Part shown: one piece after another, positions 40,146 through 49,562 of the stretch | Numbering within the stretch: the first letter of the stretch is position 1 | Layout: every line of letters starts with the position of its first letter | Origin: DTU036 sp964346475 | GTDB taxonomy: Bacteria; Bacillota; Clostridia; Peptostreptococcales; Acidaminobacteraceae | Direction of reading: 5' to 3' | Length of the DNA: 64,000 bases | Assembly: GCA_964346475.1 (NCBI GenBank) | Contig: CAYFUM010000005.1 | Location: 20,837-84,836 of the forward strand | Position numbers and translations under genes: made by a program | The notes under the pieces: model-generated | Database searches by the model: none | What the model was told of the DNA's origin: nothing | What the model saw: the letters and a program-made list of their open reading frames with translations, nothing else

Positions 40146-40798
40146 TGGATTTGGCTCGGTTTTTTGATCATACCAACCTAAATCCCAGTGCATCAAGTGA
40201 GGACATTGAAAAACTCTGTCGAGAGGCTCTAGATTATGGCTTTTATAGCGTCTGTTTACACCCAGCCTACATTCCTCTTGCCAGGCAGATCCTTGAAGCT
40301 AGCCCTGTTAAGATTGCGACAGTTGTAGGCTTTCCCCAGGGCCAAAATACTAAGGAGACCAAGGTTTTTGAAACAAGGGATGCCCTGGAAAAGGGAGCTC
40401 AGGAAATTGATATGGTTATGAACTTTGCAGCCCTTAAGGACAAGAGATTTGCTGAGGTTTTGGAGGAGCTTGTGGCAGTTAAAGAAGCCTGCCAGGACAG
40501 GGTTCTTAAGGTGATTCTGGAAACCAGTCAGTTAAGTGAAGAGGAGATTGTAAGGGCCTGCAATATATGTGATAAAGCAGGTGTAGATTTTGTAAAGACC
40601 TCCACTGGTTTTCTGGGCGCGGGGGCAAGCAGGGATATTGTTTCTTTAATGAAAAGAAACTCTAAAGCCCAGATCAAGGCTTCGGGAGGTATAAGAAGCC
40701 TAAAGGATGCAAGAACTATGATTGCTGCAGGTGCTTCTAGGTTGGGATCTTCCTCAGGGGTGGCCATTATGGAAGAATTAAAAGATGAAGGTCTATAG
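40145..40798 (+). CDS. deoC: Deoxyribose-phosphate aldolase
   Basis: The 217-aa TIM-barrel class I aldolase splits deoxyribose 5-phosphate into glyceraldehyde 3-phosphate and acetaldehyde. The Schiff-base lysine is in 'VDFVKTSTGF' near residue 152. The second essential Lys is in 'QIKASGGIRS', and 'IDMVMNFAALK' holds the catalytic Asp. It is shorter than E. coli DeoC, as usual in Firmicutes. The acetaldehyde product could go to acetyl-CoA and then through PduL to acetyl phosphate. cdd and hpt elsewhere in the window belong to the same salvage network. Confidence 0.95.
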   Translation: MDLARFFDHTNLNPSASSEDIEKLCREALDYGFYSVCLHPAYIPLARQILEASPVKIATVVGFPQGQNTKETKVFETRDALEKGAQEIDMVMNFAALKDKRFAEVLEELVAVKEACQDRVLKVILETSQLSEEEIVRACNICDKAGVDFVKTSTGFLGAGASRDIVSLMKRNSKAQIKASGGIRSLKDARTMIAAGASRLGSSSGVAIMEELKDEGL

Positions 40799-41036
40799 GA
40801 CCTCGGGTTTGGGATGTCTTTTTCTTTCCATTGTAGGGATTGCTCTGCTTAGTTTTATTTTTAAATTCACTGGATATATCCTCTTAAGCATCTTTTCAAA
40901 CCCGCTGATCTTTATCCTTATAGTTTTACTTGTCTATATAAGAAGGAAGGCTGGGTCTGGGGCTAGTAGAGGAAGTAGAAAAAAACAAGAAGAAATAGAG
41001 TACGAATTTATAGATGAAGAAGACCCCGAAAACTAA
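40785..41036 (+). CDS. Small membrane protein of unknown function
   Basis: The 83-aa protein has two close hydrophobic segments (about residues 9-27 and 29-52), then a basic stretch 'RRKAGSGASRGSRKKQ' and an acidic C-terminus 'EYEFIDEEDPEN'. By the positive-inside rule the tail is cytosolic. No family is recognised. The ATG lies in the last codons of deoC (14 bp overlap), so it is probably the third gene of the pduL-deoC operon. Its 3' end overlaps the convergent pgsA by 4 bp. Confidence 0.6.
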   Translation: MKVYRTSGLGCLFLSIVGIALLSFIFKFTGYILLSIFSNPLIFILIVLLVYIRRKAGSGASRGSRKKQEEIEYEFIDEEDPEN

Positions 41037-41599
41037 TAGGGGTCTTTATTCTTTGGAGTTTTGTTTTTACTTGCTCTTTGTCGGCTAAGTTCCCTCAGGA
41101 TGTGGTTGCCATAACTAAACATGGATAGGAGCTTTAGGATAAGCACGACATAAAATAGAACTAGCAGGGGTTTAAAGGGTACTGGCGTGAAGCTCAAAAG
41201 ACTGGCCAGAAAGAAGAGAGCTGTTGCGATTTTCCCCAGGGGACCTGCTTTTACTAGGAGACTCTTATTGTAAAACCATAAAAATCCTCCCACTAAAATA
41301 AATATGGCCTCAATTAGTAGGAATAAAAGGACGAAGGTCCCAGGTAATATCTGGGAGGTAAAAAGAGTGAAGATGATGGTGAGTAAGAAAAGTTTATCAG
41401 CTAGGGGATCTAGGACCTGTCCTACTAAGCTGGTAACCATATAGCGCCTGGCAATAAAGCCGTCTAAAAAATCTGTGATTGCGGCAAAAGCCACAAGTAC
41501 AAGAGCCATGGGCTTTAAATTAAGAGATATAAAAACATAGGGAATCCATGGTATAATAAAGATTCGAAGCAAGGTGATTATATTAGGTATAAACTTCAT
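41033..41599 (-). CDS. pgsA: CDP-diacylglycerol--glycerol-3-phosphate 3-phosphatidyltransferase
   Basis: The 188-aa integral membrane enzyme makes phosphatidylglycerol phosphate. The CDP-alcohol phosphotransferase motif D-G-x2-A-R-x8-G-x3-D-x3-D is complete: 'DGFIARRYMVTSLVGQVLDP' followed by 'LAD', near residues 45-67. Several membrane helices follow. The start is the ATG at 41599 with a GGAGG site upstream on the minus strand. It is a single minus-strand gene divergent from parC, with a 68-bp shared upstream region. Confidence 0.93.
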   Translation of the reverse strand: MKFIPNIITLLRIFIIPWIPYVFISLNLKPMALVLVAFAAITDFLDGFIARRYMVTSLVGQVLDPLADKLFLLTIIFTLFTSQILPGTFVLLFLLIEAIFILVGGFLWFYNKSLLVKAGPLGKIATALFFLASLLSFTPVPFKPLLVLFYVVLILKLLSMFSYGNHILRELSRQRASKNKTPKNKDPY

Positions 41600-41667
41600 T
41601 TTTCCTCCAAGGACAATATAACTTAGTATAACATGGGGGATAGGAAAAATATAGAAAGAGGAATCCT

Positions 41668-43800
41668 TTGAGAAAAGAAATGATTAGTCGCACTTTAGAG
41701 GAGAACTATCTACCCTATGCAATGAGTGTGATCCATTCTAGAGCACTGCCTGAAATTGATGGTTTTAAGCCTGCTCACAGAAAACTTCTTTATACCATGT
41801 ATAGCATGGGATTGCTTAAGGGCTCAAAGACCAAGTCTGCCAATGTTGTAGGACAGACTATGAAATTAAATCCCCATGGTGAGGGAGCCATTTATGCAAC
41901 CCTGGTGAGGCTGACCAGGGGCAATGAGAACCTGCTCTATCCCTACATAGATAGCAAAGGAAATTTTGGCAAAGTATATTCCAGGGATATGCAGGCTGCC
42001 GCCAGTAGATATACGGAAGTAAAGCTAGATGAAATTTGCAAGTATATTTTCGAGGATGTGGACCGGGACAGGGTGGATTTTGTGCCTAATTATGATGGTA
42101 CCCTCTATGAACCCCTTCTCTTGCCTGTACAATTTCCTACAATCCTGGTTAATCCCAATCGCGGTATAGCGGTGGGCATGGCCTCTTCCATATGTTCTTT
42201 TCCCATGGATGAGGTGAGCCAGGCTGTCGTTGCTCTTATGGCAGATAAAGATGCTAGCCTTGATGATATTGTAACCGGACCTGACTTTTCTACTGGAGCC
42301 TATGTAATTGATGACAGGGCAGTTATGAAAAAAGTTATTGAAGAGGGACAGGGTAGCTTTAGGCTAAGAGCTAAGCTGGATGTTATAAAAAAAGAAAATA
42401 GGATAGAAATAACCGAGATACCCTATACTGCAACAATAGAGGGTATAATACAGAGGATTATCCAGCTAATGAAGGAGGGGGATTACAAGGAGATAAGTGA
42501 CGTAAGGGATGAGTCGGATCTTAGAGGTTTGAGAATAGCCCTTGAATGTCGTAGAGGCACTGACTATGAGGACCTTGTCCAAAGACTTTATAAAGAAACT
42601 CCCCTGGAAGATAGGTTTAATTGTAATTTTAATATTCTAATTGGTGGTAGTCCCATGCAGCTGGGCCTTAGGGGAATCCTCCTTTATTGGATTGATTTTA
42701 GGATGTCCTGTATTAGAAGGGGAATACGCTACGATATAGAAGGCTATAAAAACAGGCTTCACCTGCTAAGAGGCCTAGAGCTGATCCTTCTTGATATTGA
42801 CAAGGTCATAGCTCTGATAAGAAAGACTCCCAAGGAGAAGGAGGTAGTTCCTGTTCTTATGGAGAATTTCAATCTTGACCAAACCCAGGCGGAATATGTG
42901 GCAAATATAAGGCTTAGACAGATAAACAAAGAGGTAATTGAGGCCAGGCTCCAGGAGATTGATAGTCTGGAAAGGGAGATAAAAAACCAGGAATCTCTCT
43001 ATAAGTCTGATAAAAAGATCTATAAATTAATAGAAAAACAGCTAGGTCAAATCCTTAAGGAATTTGCACAACCAAGAAAAACTAAGATTATCGAGGCTCC
43101 CCAGGAATATATACCTAAAGAAAGCGTAAAAGACAAGGAAGAATACACCCTCATCTTGACCAAAGAAAACTATATTAAAAAGATTTCTAAAAAAGAGCTG
43201 GATAGAAACTATGACATGCGCCTCAAGGAAGGTGATGAGATAGTTAAGGAGTTCCCTGCAAGTGAGGATAGCGAAATTCTTGCCTTCACCTCTAATGGTA
43301 ACGTATATAAGGCTTATGTTGATGAAATAGAAGAATCTAAATCTGGAGATTTGGGTATATATCTAGCTGGTATGCTGGAGTTAGAAGAAGAAGAGAACAT
43401 TGTATTCATCAGCATTGAAGAAAACTTTGAAGGAAGCATGCTTTTTGCCTTCGAGGATGGTAGGCTTGCAAAAATAGATATGTCTTCCTATAAGACAAAG
43501 GCCAGGAGGAAAAAACTCTTAGGTGCTTACTATACTGGGGAAAGGCTTGTAGCTATTCTTCGACTTCGAGAGGACAGAGATCTTGTCCTTTACCGTTATA
43601 TGAATCAAAAGGAGAACATACTCCTGATAAATACCAGCCTTATCTCCAGTAAGAAAAGTAGGATCAGCCAAGGTGTGCAGGTTCTTAGAACTGGAAAGCA
43701 CGGTAGATTGATGGCTGTTGAAATAGCCAGGGGAAGCAAGATGGAGAAGTATAGAAGTAAAACGATTCCCAGCTCTGGCAGTCCCCACAAGGAAATTTAA
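41668..43800 (+). CDS. parC: Type IIA topoisomerase A subunit (ParC/GyrA-like), TTG start
   Basis: The 710-aa protein has the breakage-reunion domain with the active-site tyrosine in 'AAASRYTEVKL' (Tyr115), the 'FKPAHRKLLYTMY' gate region, and coiled coil plus C-terminal parts. It is shorter than typical ParC (about 800), and the C-terminal beta-pinwheel is reduced and lacks a GyrA box. It is therefore more like topoisomerase IV, which separates daughter chromosomes. No parE lies next to it. The start is TTG after 'gaggaatcct'; an ATG four codons later is possible. Confidence 0.88.
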   Translation: MRKEMISRTLEENYLPYAMSVIHSRALPEIDGFKPAHRKLLYTMYSMGLLKGSKTKSANVVGQTMKLNPHGEGAIYATLVRLTRGNENLLYPYIDSKGNFGKVYSRDMQAAASRYTEVKLDEICKYIFEDVDRDRVDFVPNYDGTLYEPLLLPVQFPTILVNPNRGIAVGMASSICSFPMDEVSQAVVALMADKDASLDDIVTGPDFSTGAYVIDDRAVMKKVIEEGQGSFRLRAKLDVIKKENRIEITEIPYTATIEGIIQRIIQLMKEGDYKEISDVRDESDLRGLRIALECRRGTDYEDLVQRLYKETPLEDRFNCNFNILIGGSPMQLGLRGILLYWIDFRMSCIRRGIRYDIEGYKNRLHLLRGLELILLDIDKVIALIRKTPKEKEVVPVLMENFNLDQTQAEYVANIRLRQINKEVIEARLQEIDSLEREIKNQESLYKSDKKIYKLIEKQLGQILKEFAQPRKTKIIEAPQEYIPKESVKDKEEYTLILTKENYIKKISKKELDRNYDMRLKEGDEIVKEFPASEDSEILAFTSNGNVYKAYVDEIEESKSGDLGIYLAGMLELEEEENIVFISIEENFEGSMLFAFEDGRLAKIDMSSYKTKARRKKLLGAYYTGERLVAILRLREDRDLVLYRYMNQKENILLINTSLISSKKSRISQGVQVLRTGKHGRLMAVEIARGSKMEKYRSKTIPSSGSPHKEI

Positions 43801-43840
43801 GAATTCCTGTACTATAGGTGATATAAAGAAGGAGGATTCT

Positions 43841-45133
43841 ATGATATCGCGCATTAAATCTGGAGAATTTAAAGGTGTATTTATAGATACCAGAAGGTCT
43901 ATAGAGGGTGGTCTTTACATCCCAATCGTTGGAGAAAACTTCAATGGCAACAGCTTTATTCCCCAGGCCTTTAAAAACGGAGCTCGTGCAGCTCTGGTTG
44001 ATGAAGACTATTATGAGCAAAATAAAGAAAGCCTTCAGGGCTATGATCTACATCCTGTGGCCAGTGGCTACGAGAGTCTGCATGCCTACGCAAGAGAAAT
44101 AAGGGATTTTGTAGACCCCTATGTTATAGGTATTACAGGAAGCAATGGAAAGACCACTACAAAAAACATGGTGTTTTCCATCCTCAGCCAGGCTTTAGAT
44201 CAGGTTTATGGAACAATTGGAAATTTTAATAATGATATAGGCCTGCCCTTGACTATTCTCAATATGCCTCTTAACACTAGATATCTAGTGCTGGAGCATG
44301 GAATAATGAAAAAAGGAGATATACATCTTCTAGCTTCTATATCAAGGCCTAATCTGGCTATTATTACCAATATTGGATCTAGTCATATTGAGCTGGTGGG
44401 GAGCATGGAAGAAATTTTAAAAGAAAAACTATCCATAGCAGATTTTTTCCAGGAGGATGATCAGCTTATAGTAAATCCCTTTGATGCCAGACTGGAAGAG
44501 GAACTAAGAGGGGGTCTTGAGGCGGCTTCCCCTGATCCTGCGGAACTTGGCGAGATTAGGTCCAAGGACGGCTATTTTTCCTTTGTCTATCAGGGAGCAA
44601 ACTATGAACTAGCTGTCAGAGGAAAACACAATATTTTAAATGCTCTACTTGCTATAGAGGCGGGTAAGCATCTTGGTCTTGATAAAGATAGCATAGTCAG
44701 AGGAATTAATTCTTATCAGGGCGAGGACATGCGTTTTAGTGAGGTGGAGATCTCCGGCGTACGTTTTATAAATGATGCCTATAATGCCTCACCGGCATCT
44801 ATAATTGCTGGTCTTGATACACTGGTGGACATGGAGGCTAGAAGGCATATAGCAATACTAGGAGATGTTCTTGAACTTGGGGTCCACGCCCACAATGAGC
44901 ATCTAAAGATGTCAAAAATTTCGGCTTTAAATAAACTGGATGCTTTTTTTACTCTGGGTGATTATGCTGGGCTAATTGGCGAAGGCCATGAACATGCTAG
45001 ACACTTTTATTCCCTGGGGGCCTTAAAGGATCACCTTATCAGCTTCTTAGATGAGGGAGATTTGGTTTTAATAAAAGCATCTAGAAGCATAGAACTGGAA
45101 AGAATAATCGAGGAACTGAAAGGTCAACTATGA
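43841..45133 (+). CDS. murF: UDP-MurNAc-tripeptide--D-Ala-D-Ala ligase
   Basis: The 430-aa ligase adds the dipeptide to finish the UDP-MurNAc-pentapeptide. The ATP loop 'GITGSNGKTTTKNM' is at about residues 99-112. The Mur ligase central part has 'LEHGIMKKGDI', and the C-terminal domain has 'INDAYNASPASI' and 'LGDVLELG', the MurF signatures. AGGAGG precedes the ATG. It starts the wall cluster; murE, usually just upstream, is absent. It overlaps mraY by 4 bp. Confidence 0.95.
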   Translation: MISRIKSGEFKGVFIDTRRSIEGGLYIPIVGENFNGNSFIPQAFKNGARAALVDEDYYEQNKESLQGYDLHPVASGYESLHAYAREIRDFVDPYVIGITGSNGKTTTKNMVFSILSQALDQVYGTIGNFNNDIGLPLTILNMPLNTRYLVLEHGIMKKGDIHLLASISRPNLAIITNIGSSHIELVGSMEEILKEKLSIADFFQEDDQLIVNPFDARLEEELRGGLEAASPDPAELGEIRSKDGYFSFVYQGANYELAVRGKHNILNALLAIEAGKHLGLDKDSIVRGINSYQGEDMRFSEVEISGVRFINDAYNASPASIIAGLDTLVDMEARRHIAILGDVLELGVHAHNEHLKMSKISALNKLDAFFTLGDYAGLIGEGHEHARHFYSLGALKDHLISFLDEGDLVLIKASRSIELERIIEELKGQL

Positions 45134-46071
45134 ATTTAATCTTATTTTTACTCGGAGCTATCTTTAATTTGCTCTTTATATACCTATTGATCCCCCTACT
45201 TAACAGGCTAAAATTAGGTCAACACGTCTACGAACTGGCGCCCGAGAGTCATCAGAAAAAGCAGGGGGTACCAACCATGGGCGGCGTTTCCTTTGTTATT
45301 ATTACCAGTCTTCTGGCCTTCATCTTTATAGGTCTAAGAGAATCCCATCTTTTAACTATTTTTTCAACGATTCTTTACGGACTAATAGGCTTCATAGATG
45401 ATGGAATGAAGCTATTTAAGGAAGAAAACAAGGGCTTAAGTGCTAAGGAGAAAATCCTTTTGCAAATCCTGGCTTCAATTCTTTTGGCCTATCTGATAGG
45501 GGATAGGGGCACTAGAATCCTAGTACCCTTTACCAAACTATATATAAATCTAGGATTTCTCTATTATCCCTTTGTTGTGGTCTTTATGACCCTACTTGTC
45601 AATAGCACTAATTTGACAGATGGTGTTGATGGTCTACTCGCTTCGGTTTCCTTTGTTGCCATACTTTTCTTTCTTTTTGTAACCAGGGATCTTTTTATGC
45701 CTGAGCAGTTTAAACTTGTCCTTATTTTCCTAGGATCCCTTCTTGGCTATGTCTACTATAATAAATTTCCAGCCAAAATTTTTATGGGTGATACAGGAAG
45801 CATGGCCATTGGTGGATTCATAGGGACCCTGATGCTTTTAACAGGGACACCTCTATTTATTTTTTTCATAGGTTTTATATATGTAGCGGAAAGCCTTTCG
45901 GTGGTCCTTCAGGTTTGGTCCTTTCAAACCAGGGGAAGGAGGATATTTAAAATGAGCCCCATCCACCACCACTACGAGCTTTTGGGCTATAGTGAAAACA
46001 AGATAGTACTGGGTTTTTGTGCTGCAACCTTTGTCGGTCTATTAATAGCCCTACTTGCCTACAGGATATGA
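45130..46071 (+). CDS. mraY: Phospho-MurNAc-pentapeptide transferase
   Basis: The 313-aa multi-pass membrane enzyme makes lipid I from UDP-MurNAc-pentapeptide and undecaprenyl phosphate. Catalytic motifs are 'GFIDDGMKL' (Asp pair), 'NSTNLTDGVDGL' and 'FMGDTGSMAIGG', with the C-terminal 'MSPIHHHYELLGYSE'. All are complete. It is a little shorter than the usual 320-360 aa. The ATG overlaps the murF stop and the murD start is 8 bp after it. Confidence 0.96.
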   Translation: MNLILFLLGAIFNLLFIYLLIPLLNRLKLGQHVYELAPESHQKKQGVPTMGGVSFVIITSLLAFIFIGLRESHLLTIFSTILYGLIGFIDDGMKLFKEENKGLSAKEKILLQILASILLAYLIGDRGTRILVPFTKLYINLGFLYYPFVVVFMTLLVNSTNLTDGVDGLLASVSFVAILFFLFVTRDLFMPEQFKLVLIFLGSLLGYVYYNKFPAKIFMGDTGSMAIGGFIGTLMLLTGTPLFIFFIGFIYVAESLSVVLQVWSFQTRGRRIFKMSPIHHHYELLGYSENKIVLGFCAATFVGLLIALLAYRI

Positions 46072-46079
46072 GGTGACTT

Positions 46080-47393
46080 ATGAAGGTTCTTGTATTTGGT
46101 CTAGGTAGGAGTGGACAGATGTTGCTCCACTATTTTAAAGATAAGGCTAGTCTGTGGATATATGATGACAAGGAAATTGATTTGTCCGAGCTAAGAAAAA
46201 CCCTACCAGGCCTAGACTTTTATGACCCTGATGAGGACTATGATCTATTGGCCTTAAGTCCTGGACCCCAGCCCGACCACTGGCTTATAGAGGAGTTTAA
46301 AAATAAGGGCATACCAGTTATTGGCGAAATGGGCCTGGCCCTTAAAAATATTAAGGGAAGGGTAATAGCCGTAACGGGAACCAATGGGAAAACCACTACA
46401 ACGTCTCTAATATATGAGATGATTAGAAAGGTACATCCCAGGACCTTTATTGGTGGAAACATAGGAATACCCATGATTGGCTATGTTGACAGCTCCCAGG
46501 ATGGGGACGTCTATGTAGTTGAATTATCAAGCTTCCAACTTGAAAGTCTAGCTGATTTTTCACCCGAAATAAGTGTAATTCTAAATATTACTCCGGACCA
46601 CATAAATTGGCATGGTAGTATGGAGAAATATGTAGATTCGAAATTTAATTTATGGAAAGAGGATTCCTCTGAACTAATAAAGGTCATTAATGCTGACCAG
46701 GATTTTCTTGTAGATCAGACCAAAAAAAGATATGGAGACCTTGAGGGCTTCTATTGCTTTTCTACCAAGAAAATCTTGAATAGAGGTGCTTATTTAGATA
46801 GGGGGGCTCTTTATTTAAATGTTAAAGGAAAAGAAAAACTCCTTAATGCTGATGAAGTGCAGCTAAAAGGAGAACATAATATGGCCAATGCCCTGGCAGC
46901 TAGCTTGATAGCCCGTCTTCATGGTTTAGGCTTAGATCCAATAAAGCAGGTTCTAAGGGAGTTCAGGAGCCTTGAACACCGCTATGAGTTACTGGAGGAT
47001 AGGAGGGGGAGGCGCTTTATTAATGATTCCAAGGCAACTAATGTGGATTCAGCCCTTCCCGCAATCCGTTCTGCGACGAGTCCCACAGTTCTTATAGCAG
47101 GTGGCCTAGATAAAAAAGTACCAATGGAAACCCTCTTTGAAAACTTGAATCCCAGTATTAAGGAAGTCATTCTTTTTGGACAATGTAAGGACTATATGTA
47201 TAATCTAGCTAAGGGACTTGTTAGTGCCCACAGGGTTGCTGACCTGGATGAGGCCTTTAATCTGGCTATGGAGCTATCTGATGAAGGCTGGGATATACTC
47301 TTTTCTCCTGCCTGTGCCAGCTGGGATATGTATGAGAGTTTCGAAAAAAGAGGTCAGCATTTTAAGGAGCTCCACGGAGGCTTAAATGAATAG
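46080..47393 (+). CDS. murD: UDP-MurNAc-L-Ala--D-Glu ligase
   Basis: The 437-aa ligase adds D-glutamate. The N-terminal Rossmann part begins 'KVLVFGLGRSGQMLLHYF'. The ATP loop is 'VIAVTGTNGKTTTTSLI' near residue 95, followed by 'VVELSSFQLESL' and 'NITPDHINWHGSM'. The C-terminal domain has 'FINDSKATNVDSALPAI' and ends 'LFSPACASWDMYESFEKRG', both diagnostic for MurD. It overlaps ftsW by 8 bp. Confidence 0.96.
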   Translation: MKVLVFGLGRSGQMLLHYFKDKASLWIYDDKEIDLSELRKTLPGLDFYDPDEDYDLLALSPGPQPDHWLIEEFKNKGIPVIGEMGLALKNIKGRVIAVTGTNGKTTTTSLIYEMIRKVHPRTFIGGNIGIPMIGYVDSSQDGDVYVVELSSFQLESLADFSPEISVILNITPDHINWHGSMEKYVDSKFNLWKEDSSELIKVINADQDFLVDQTKKRYGDLEGFYCFSTKKILNRGAYLDRGALYLNVKGKEKLLNADEVQLKGEHNMANALAASLIARLHGLGLDPIKQVLREFRSLEHRYELLEDRRGRRFINDSKATNVDSALPAIRSATSPTVLIAGGLDKKVPMETLFENLNPSIKEVILFGQCKDYMYNLAKGLVSAHRVADLDEAFNLAMELSDEGWDILFSPACASWDMYESFEKRGQHFKELHGGLNE

Positions 47394-48483
47394 TAAAATC
47401 AACATGGGCATATTAATTCCTGTAATCCTATTAATTACAATGGGCTGGCTTTTGGTATTTTCTTCCTCAGCCTATCTATCCTTAAATCAATATGGGACGC
47501 CCTACCACTATATAAAGAATCAGTCTATTTTTATAGCTCTTGGTTTTGTCGTAATGTTTTTGACCTCTATGATAAACTATAAAATTTACGACAACATATT
47601 TATTATCACTATTGTGGCTTTGGTAGCCCTGGTTCTCATGGCCTTGACTCCTATAATAGGGATCAATGTAAACGAGGCTACCAGGTGGATAGAGATAGGA
47701 GGGCAACGCTTTATGCCTGTTGACATTGCTAAGGTTGCTCTTGTAATGGTTATGTCTTATAGCCTGAGTCATTTTGTTGTAACTAAAAAGAAGATGATAG
47801 CATTTTTAATCCATACGATTTATCCAGGTATACTCTTTGTTTTTACCTATATGCAGCCAGACTTTAGTTCAATGATAATTCTCTTTGGTACCATGGTATC
47901 CATCCTATATGTTGGGTTTGAGCCTGTAAGATATGTTATAGGCCTGGTTGTCGGAGGATTTATGGGTTTTTTCGCCCTGGCAAAGCTGGCTCCCTATCGC
48001 ATGGTCAGGCTGGTGGGCTTTTTAGACGGGCTTAAAAATGTTGACAATGCTATGAGGCAGATTCGCTATGGGATTTTAGCAATAGCTTCGGGAGGAGTTT
48101 TTGGAGTTGGACCTGGAGAAAGTATTTTCAATAAGCTCTGGGTTCCTGAACCCCATAATGACATGATCCTCTCCACATTGGGGGAGGAATTTGGCTTTGC
48201 TGGTATGCTTGTAGTCCTGGCCCTATATTTTACACTAATCCTCAATATTGTTAAGATGGTTATAAGGCTAAAAGACCCTTTTTCGCGTAATCTTAGCTTT
48301 GGAATAGGCATGATTATCTTCCTTCAGTTTGTAGTAAATTTTGGAAATACACTGGGTATTCTTCCTCCAACCGGCATTTCACTGCCCTTTATAAGTTATG
48401 GGGGAACAAATATAATTATTCTAATGGCCATGGTTGGCATCCTGCTAAGTGTAAACCGTGTCAACTGGAGGTTGATGGAATGA
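47386..48483 (+). CDS. ftsW: FtsW-type peptidoglycan glycosyltransferase (SEDS)
   Basis: The 365-aa SEDS membrane protein polymerises lipid II at the septum together with a class B PBP. It has about ten hydrophobic helices, 'QPDFSSMIIL' (catalytic Asp region), 'PEPHNDMILSTLGEEFGFAG' and the C-terminal 'TGISLPFISYGGTN', all family marks. SpoVE is a near relative; the division context favours FtsW. GGAGG lies 5 bp before the ATG. It overlaps murG by 4 bp. Confidence 0.93.
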   Translation: MNSKINMGILIPVILLITMGWLLVFSSSAYLSLNQYGTPYHYIKNQSIFIALGFVVMFLTSMINYKIYDNIFIITIVALVALVLMALTPIIGINVNEATRWIEIGGQRFMPVDIAKVALVMVMSYSLSHFVVTKKKMIAFLIHTIYPGILFVFTYMQPDFSSMIILFGTMVSILYVGFEPVRYVIGLVVGGFMGFFALAKLAPYRMVRLVGFLDGLKNVDNAMRQIRYGILAIASGGVFGVGPGESIFNKLWVPEPHNDMILSTLGEEFGFAGMLVVLALYFTLILNIVKMVIRLKDPFSRNLSFGIGMIIFLQFVVNFGNTLGILPPTGISLPFISYGGTNIIILMAMVGILLSVNRVNWRLME

Positions 48484-49562
48484 AAATACTCTTGGCAGCT
48501 GGTGGAAGTGGAGGACATATTTACCCAGGCCTTTCTATTATTCAAAGGATAAAAAAAATAGAGCCTAGTGCTGAGTTCCTTTGGGTAGGTACCTATAAGG
48601 GGAAAGAAAGGGAGGTGGCAGAGAGGGAGAATATTGACTATATCCCTGTGAAAGCCTGGAGCATAAACAATGAGGGCTTGATCTGGAAGCTTCAAGCCTA
48701 TTGGTTCCATGGTATAATGACACTTAAACTTCTCTATCTTATGAAAAAAAATAGGGTGGATGCTGTAATTACCACAGGTGGATACTCTACAGCCTCCAGT
48801 CTCATGGCAGCTTCACTCTTAAAAATCCCCCTCTTTATGCATGAACAAAACGTTTTTCCAGGCCTTGGGACCAGGAAGTTTGCCAGGTATGCAAGTAAGA
48901 TATTCACTAGTTTTGAGGGAAGTGAAAATTATCTTAAGGGTATGGAGGATAAGGTTTATCTCTATGGAAATCCTGTTAGAGAGGATTTTAACCAGCTAGA
49001 CCCTGATAGAGCTCGGGAGGAGCTTGGAATAGGAGAGAAGACCCTGGTTGTCTCCCTGGGTGGGAGCCTAGGTTCCAGGAGTATAAATAACTTCATTAGA
49101 GGACTTCTTCCCTATATAGAAAAAAACGATAATCTCCACTGGATTCATATTGTTGGGGTTGATTATGAAGAAGAGCTAACCTATTATAGGGACAAAAAAA
49201 ACATCCAAGCCTTTACTTTTCTTCATGACCTGCCCAGGTATCTTGTTGCCTCGGACCTACTCATAAGCCGCAGTGGAGCCAGTACTATAACGGAAATTTC
49301 CTCTCTGGGAAAGGCAAGTATACTTATTCCTTCCCCAAATGTGCTGGATGATCATCAGACCTTTAATGCCAGGCTGTTTTCAGACCGGCAGGCAGCCATC
49401 CTTCTTGAAGACAGTGTTCTTGAAGAACCAGAGGCAAAAAAACTAGTATTTGAACTTTTAGAAGACAGGGAAAAACTAGAAGAACTTGCTCTTAATAGCA
49501 GAGCCCTGGCACCTCGGGATTCTGCCAAGAGGATTGCCAGGGAAATTTTGGAGAGTCTATGA
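48480..49562 (+). CDS. murG: Lipid II synthase MurG
   Basis: The 360-aa GT28 glycosyltransferase adds GlcNAc to lipid I on the inner face of the membrane. The N-terminal glycine-rich loop is 'LAAGGSGGHIYPGLSI' (residues 5-20), with 'HEQNVFPGLGTR' in the middle. The C-terminal donor-binding part has 'GGSLGSRSIN' and 'ISRSGASTITEIS'. All match MurG. murC, often next in Firmicutes, is missing. It overlaps ftsQ by 4 bp. Confidence 0.96.
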   Translation: MKILLAAGGSGGHIYPGLSIIQRIKKIEPSAEFLWVGTYKGKEREVAERENIDYIPVKAWSINNEGLIWKLQAYWFHGIMTLKLLYLMKKNRVDAVITTGGYSTASSLMAASLLKIPLFMHEQNVFPGLGTRKFARYASKIFTSFEGSENYLKGMEDKVYLYGNPVREDFNQLDPDRAREELGIGEKTLVVSLGGSLGSRSINNFIRGLLPYIEKNDNLHWIHIVGVDYEEELTYYRDKKNIQAFTFLHDLPRYLVASDLLISRSGASTITEISSLGKASILIPSPNVLDDHQTFNARLFSDRQAAILLEDSVLEEPEAKKLVFELLEDREKLEELALNSRALAPRDSAKRIAREILESL

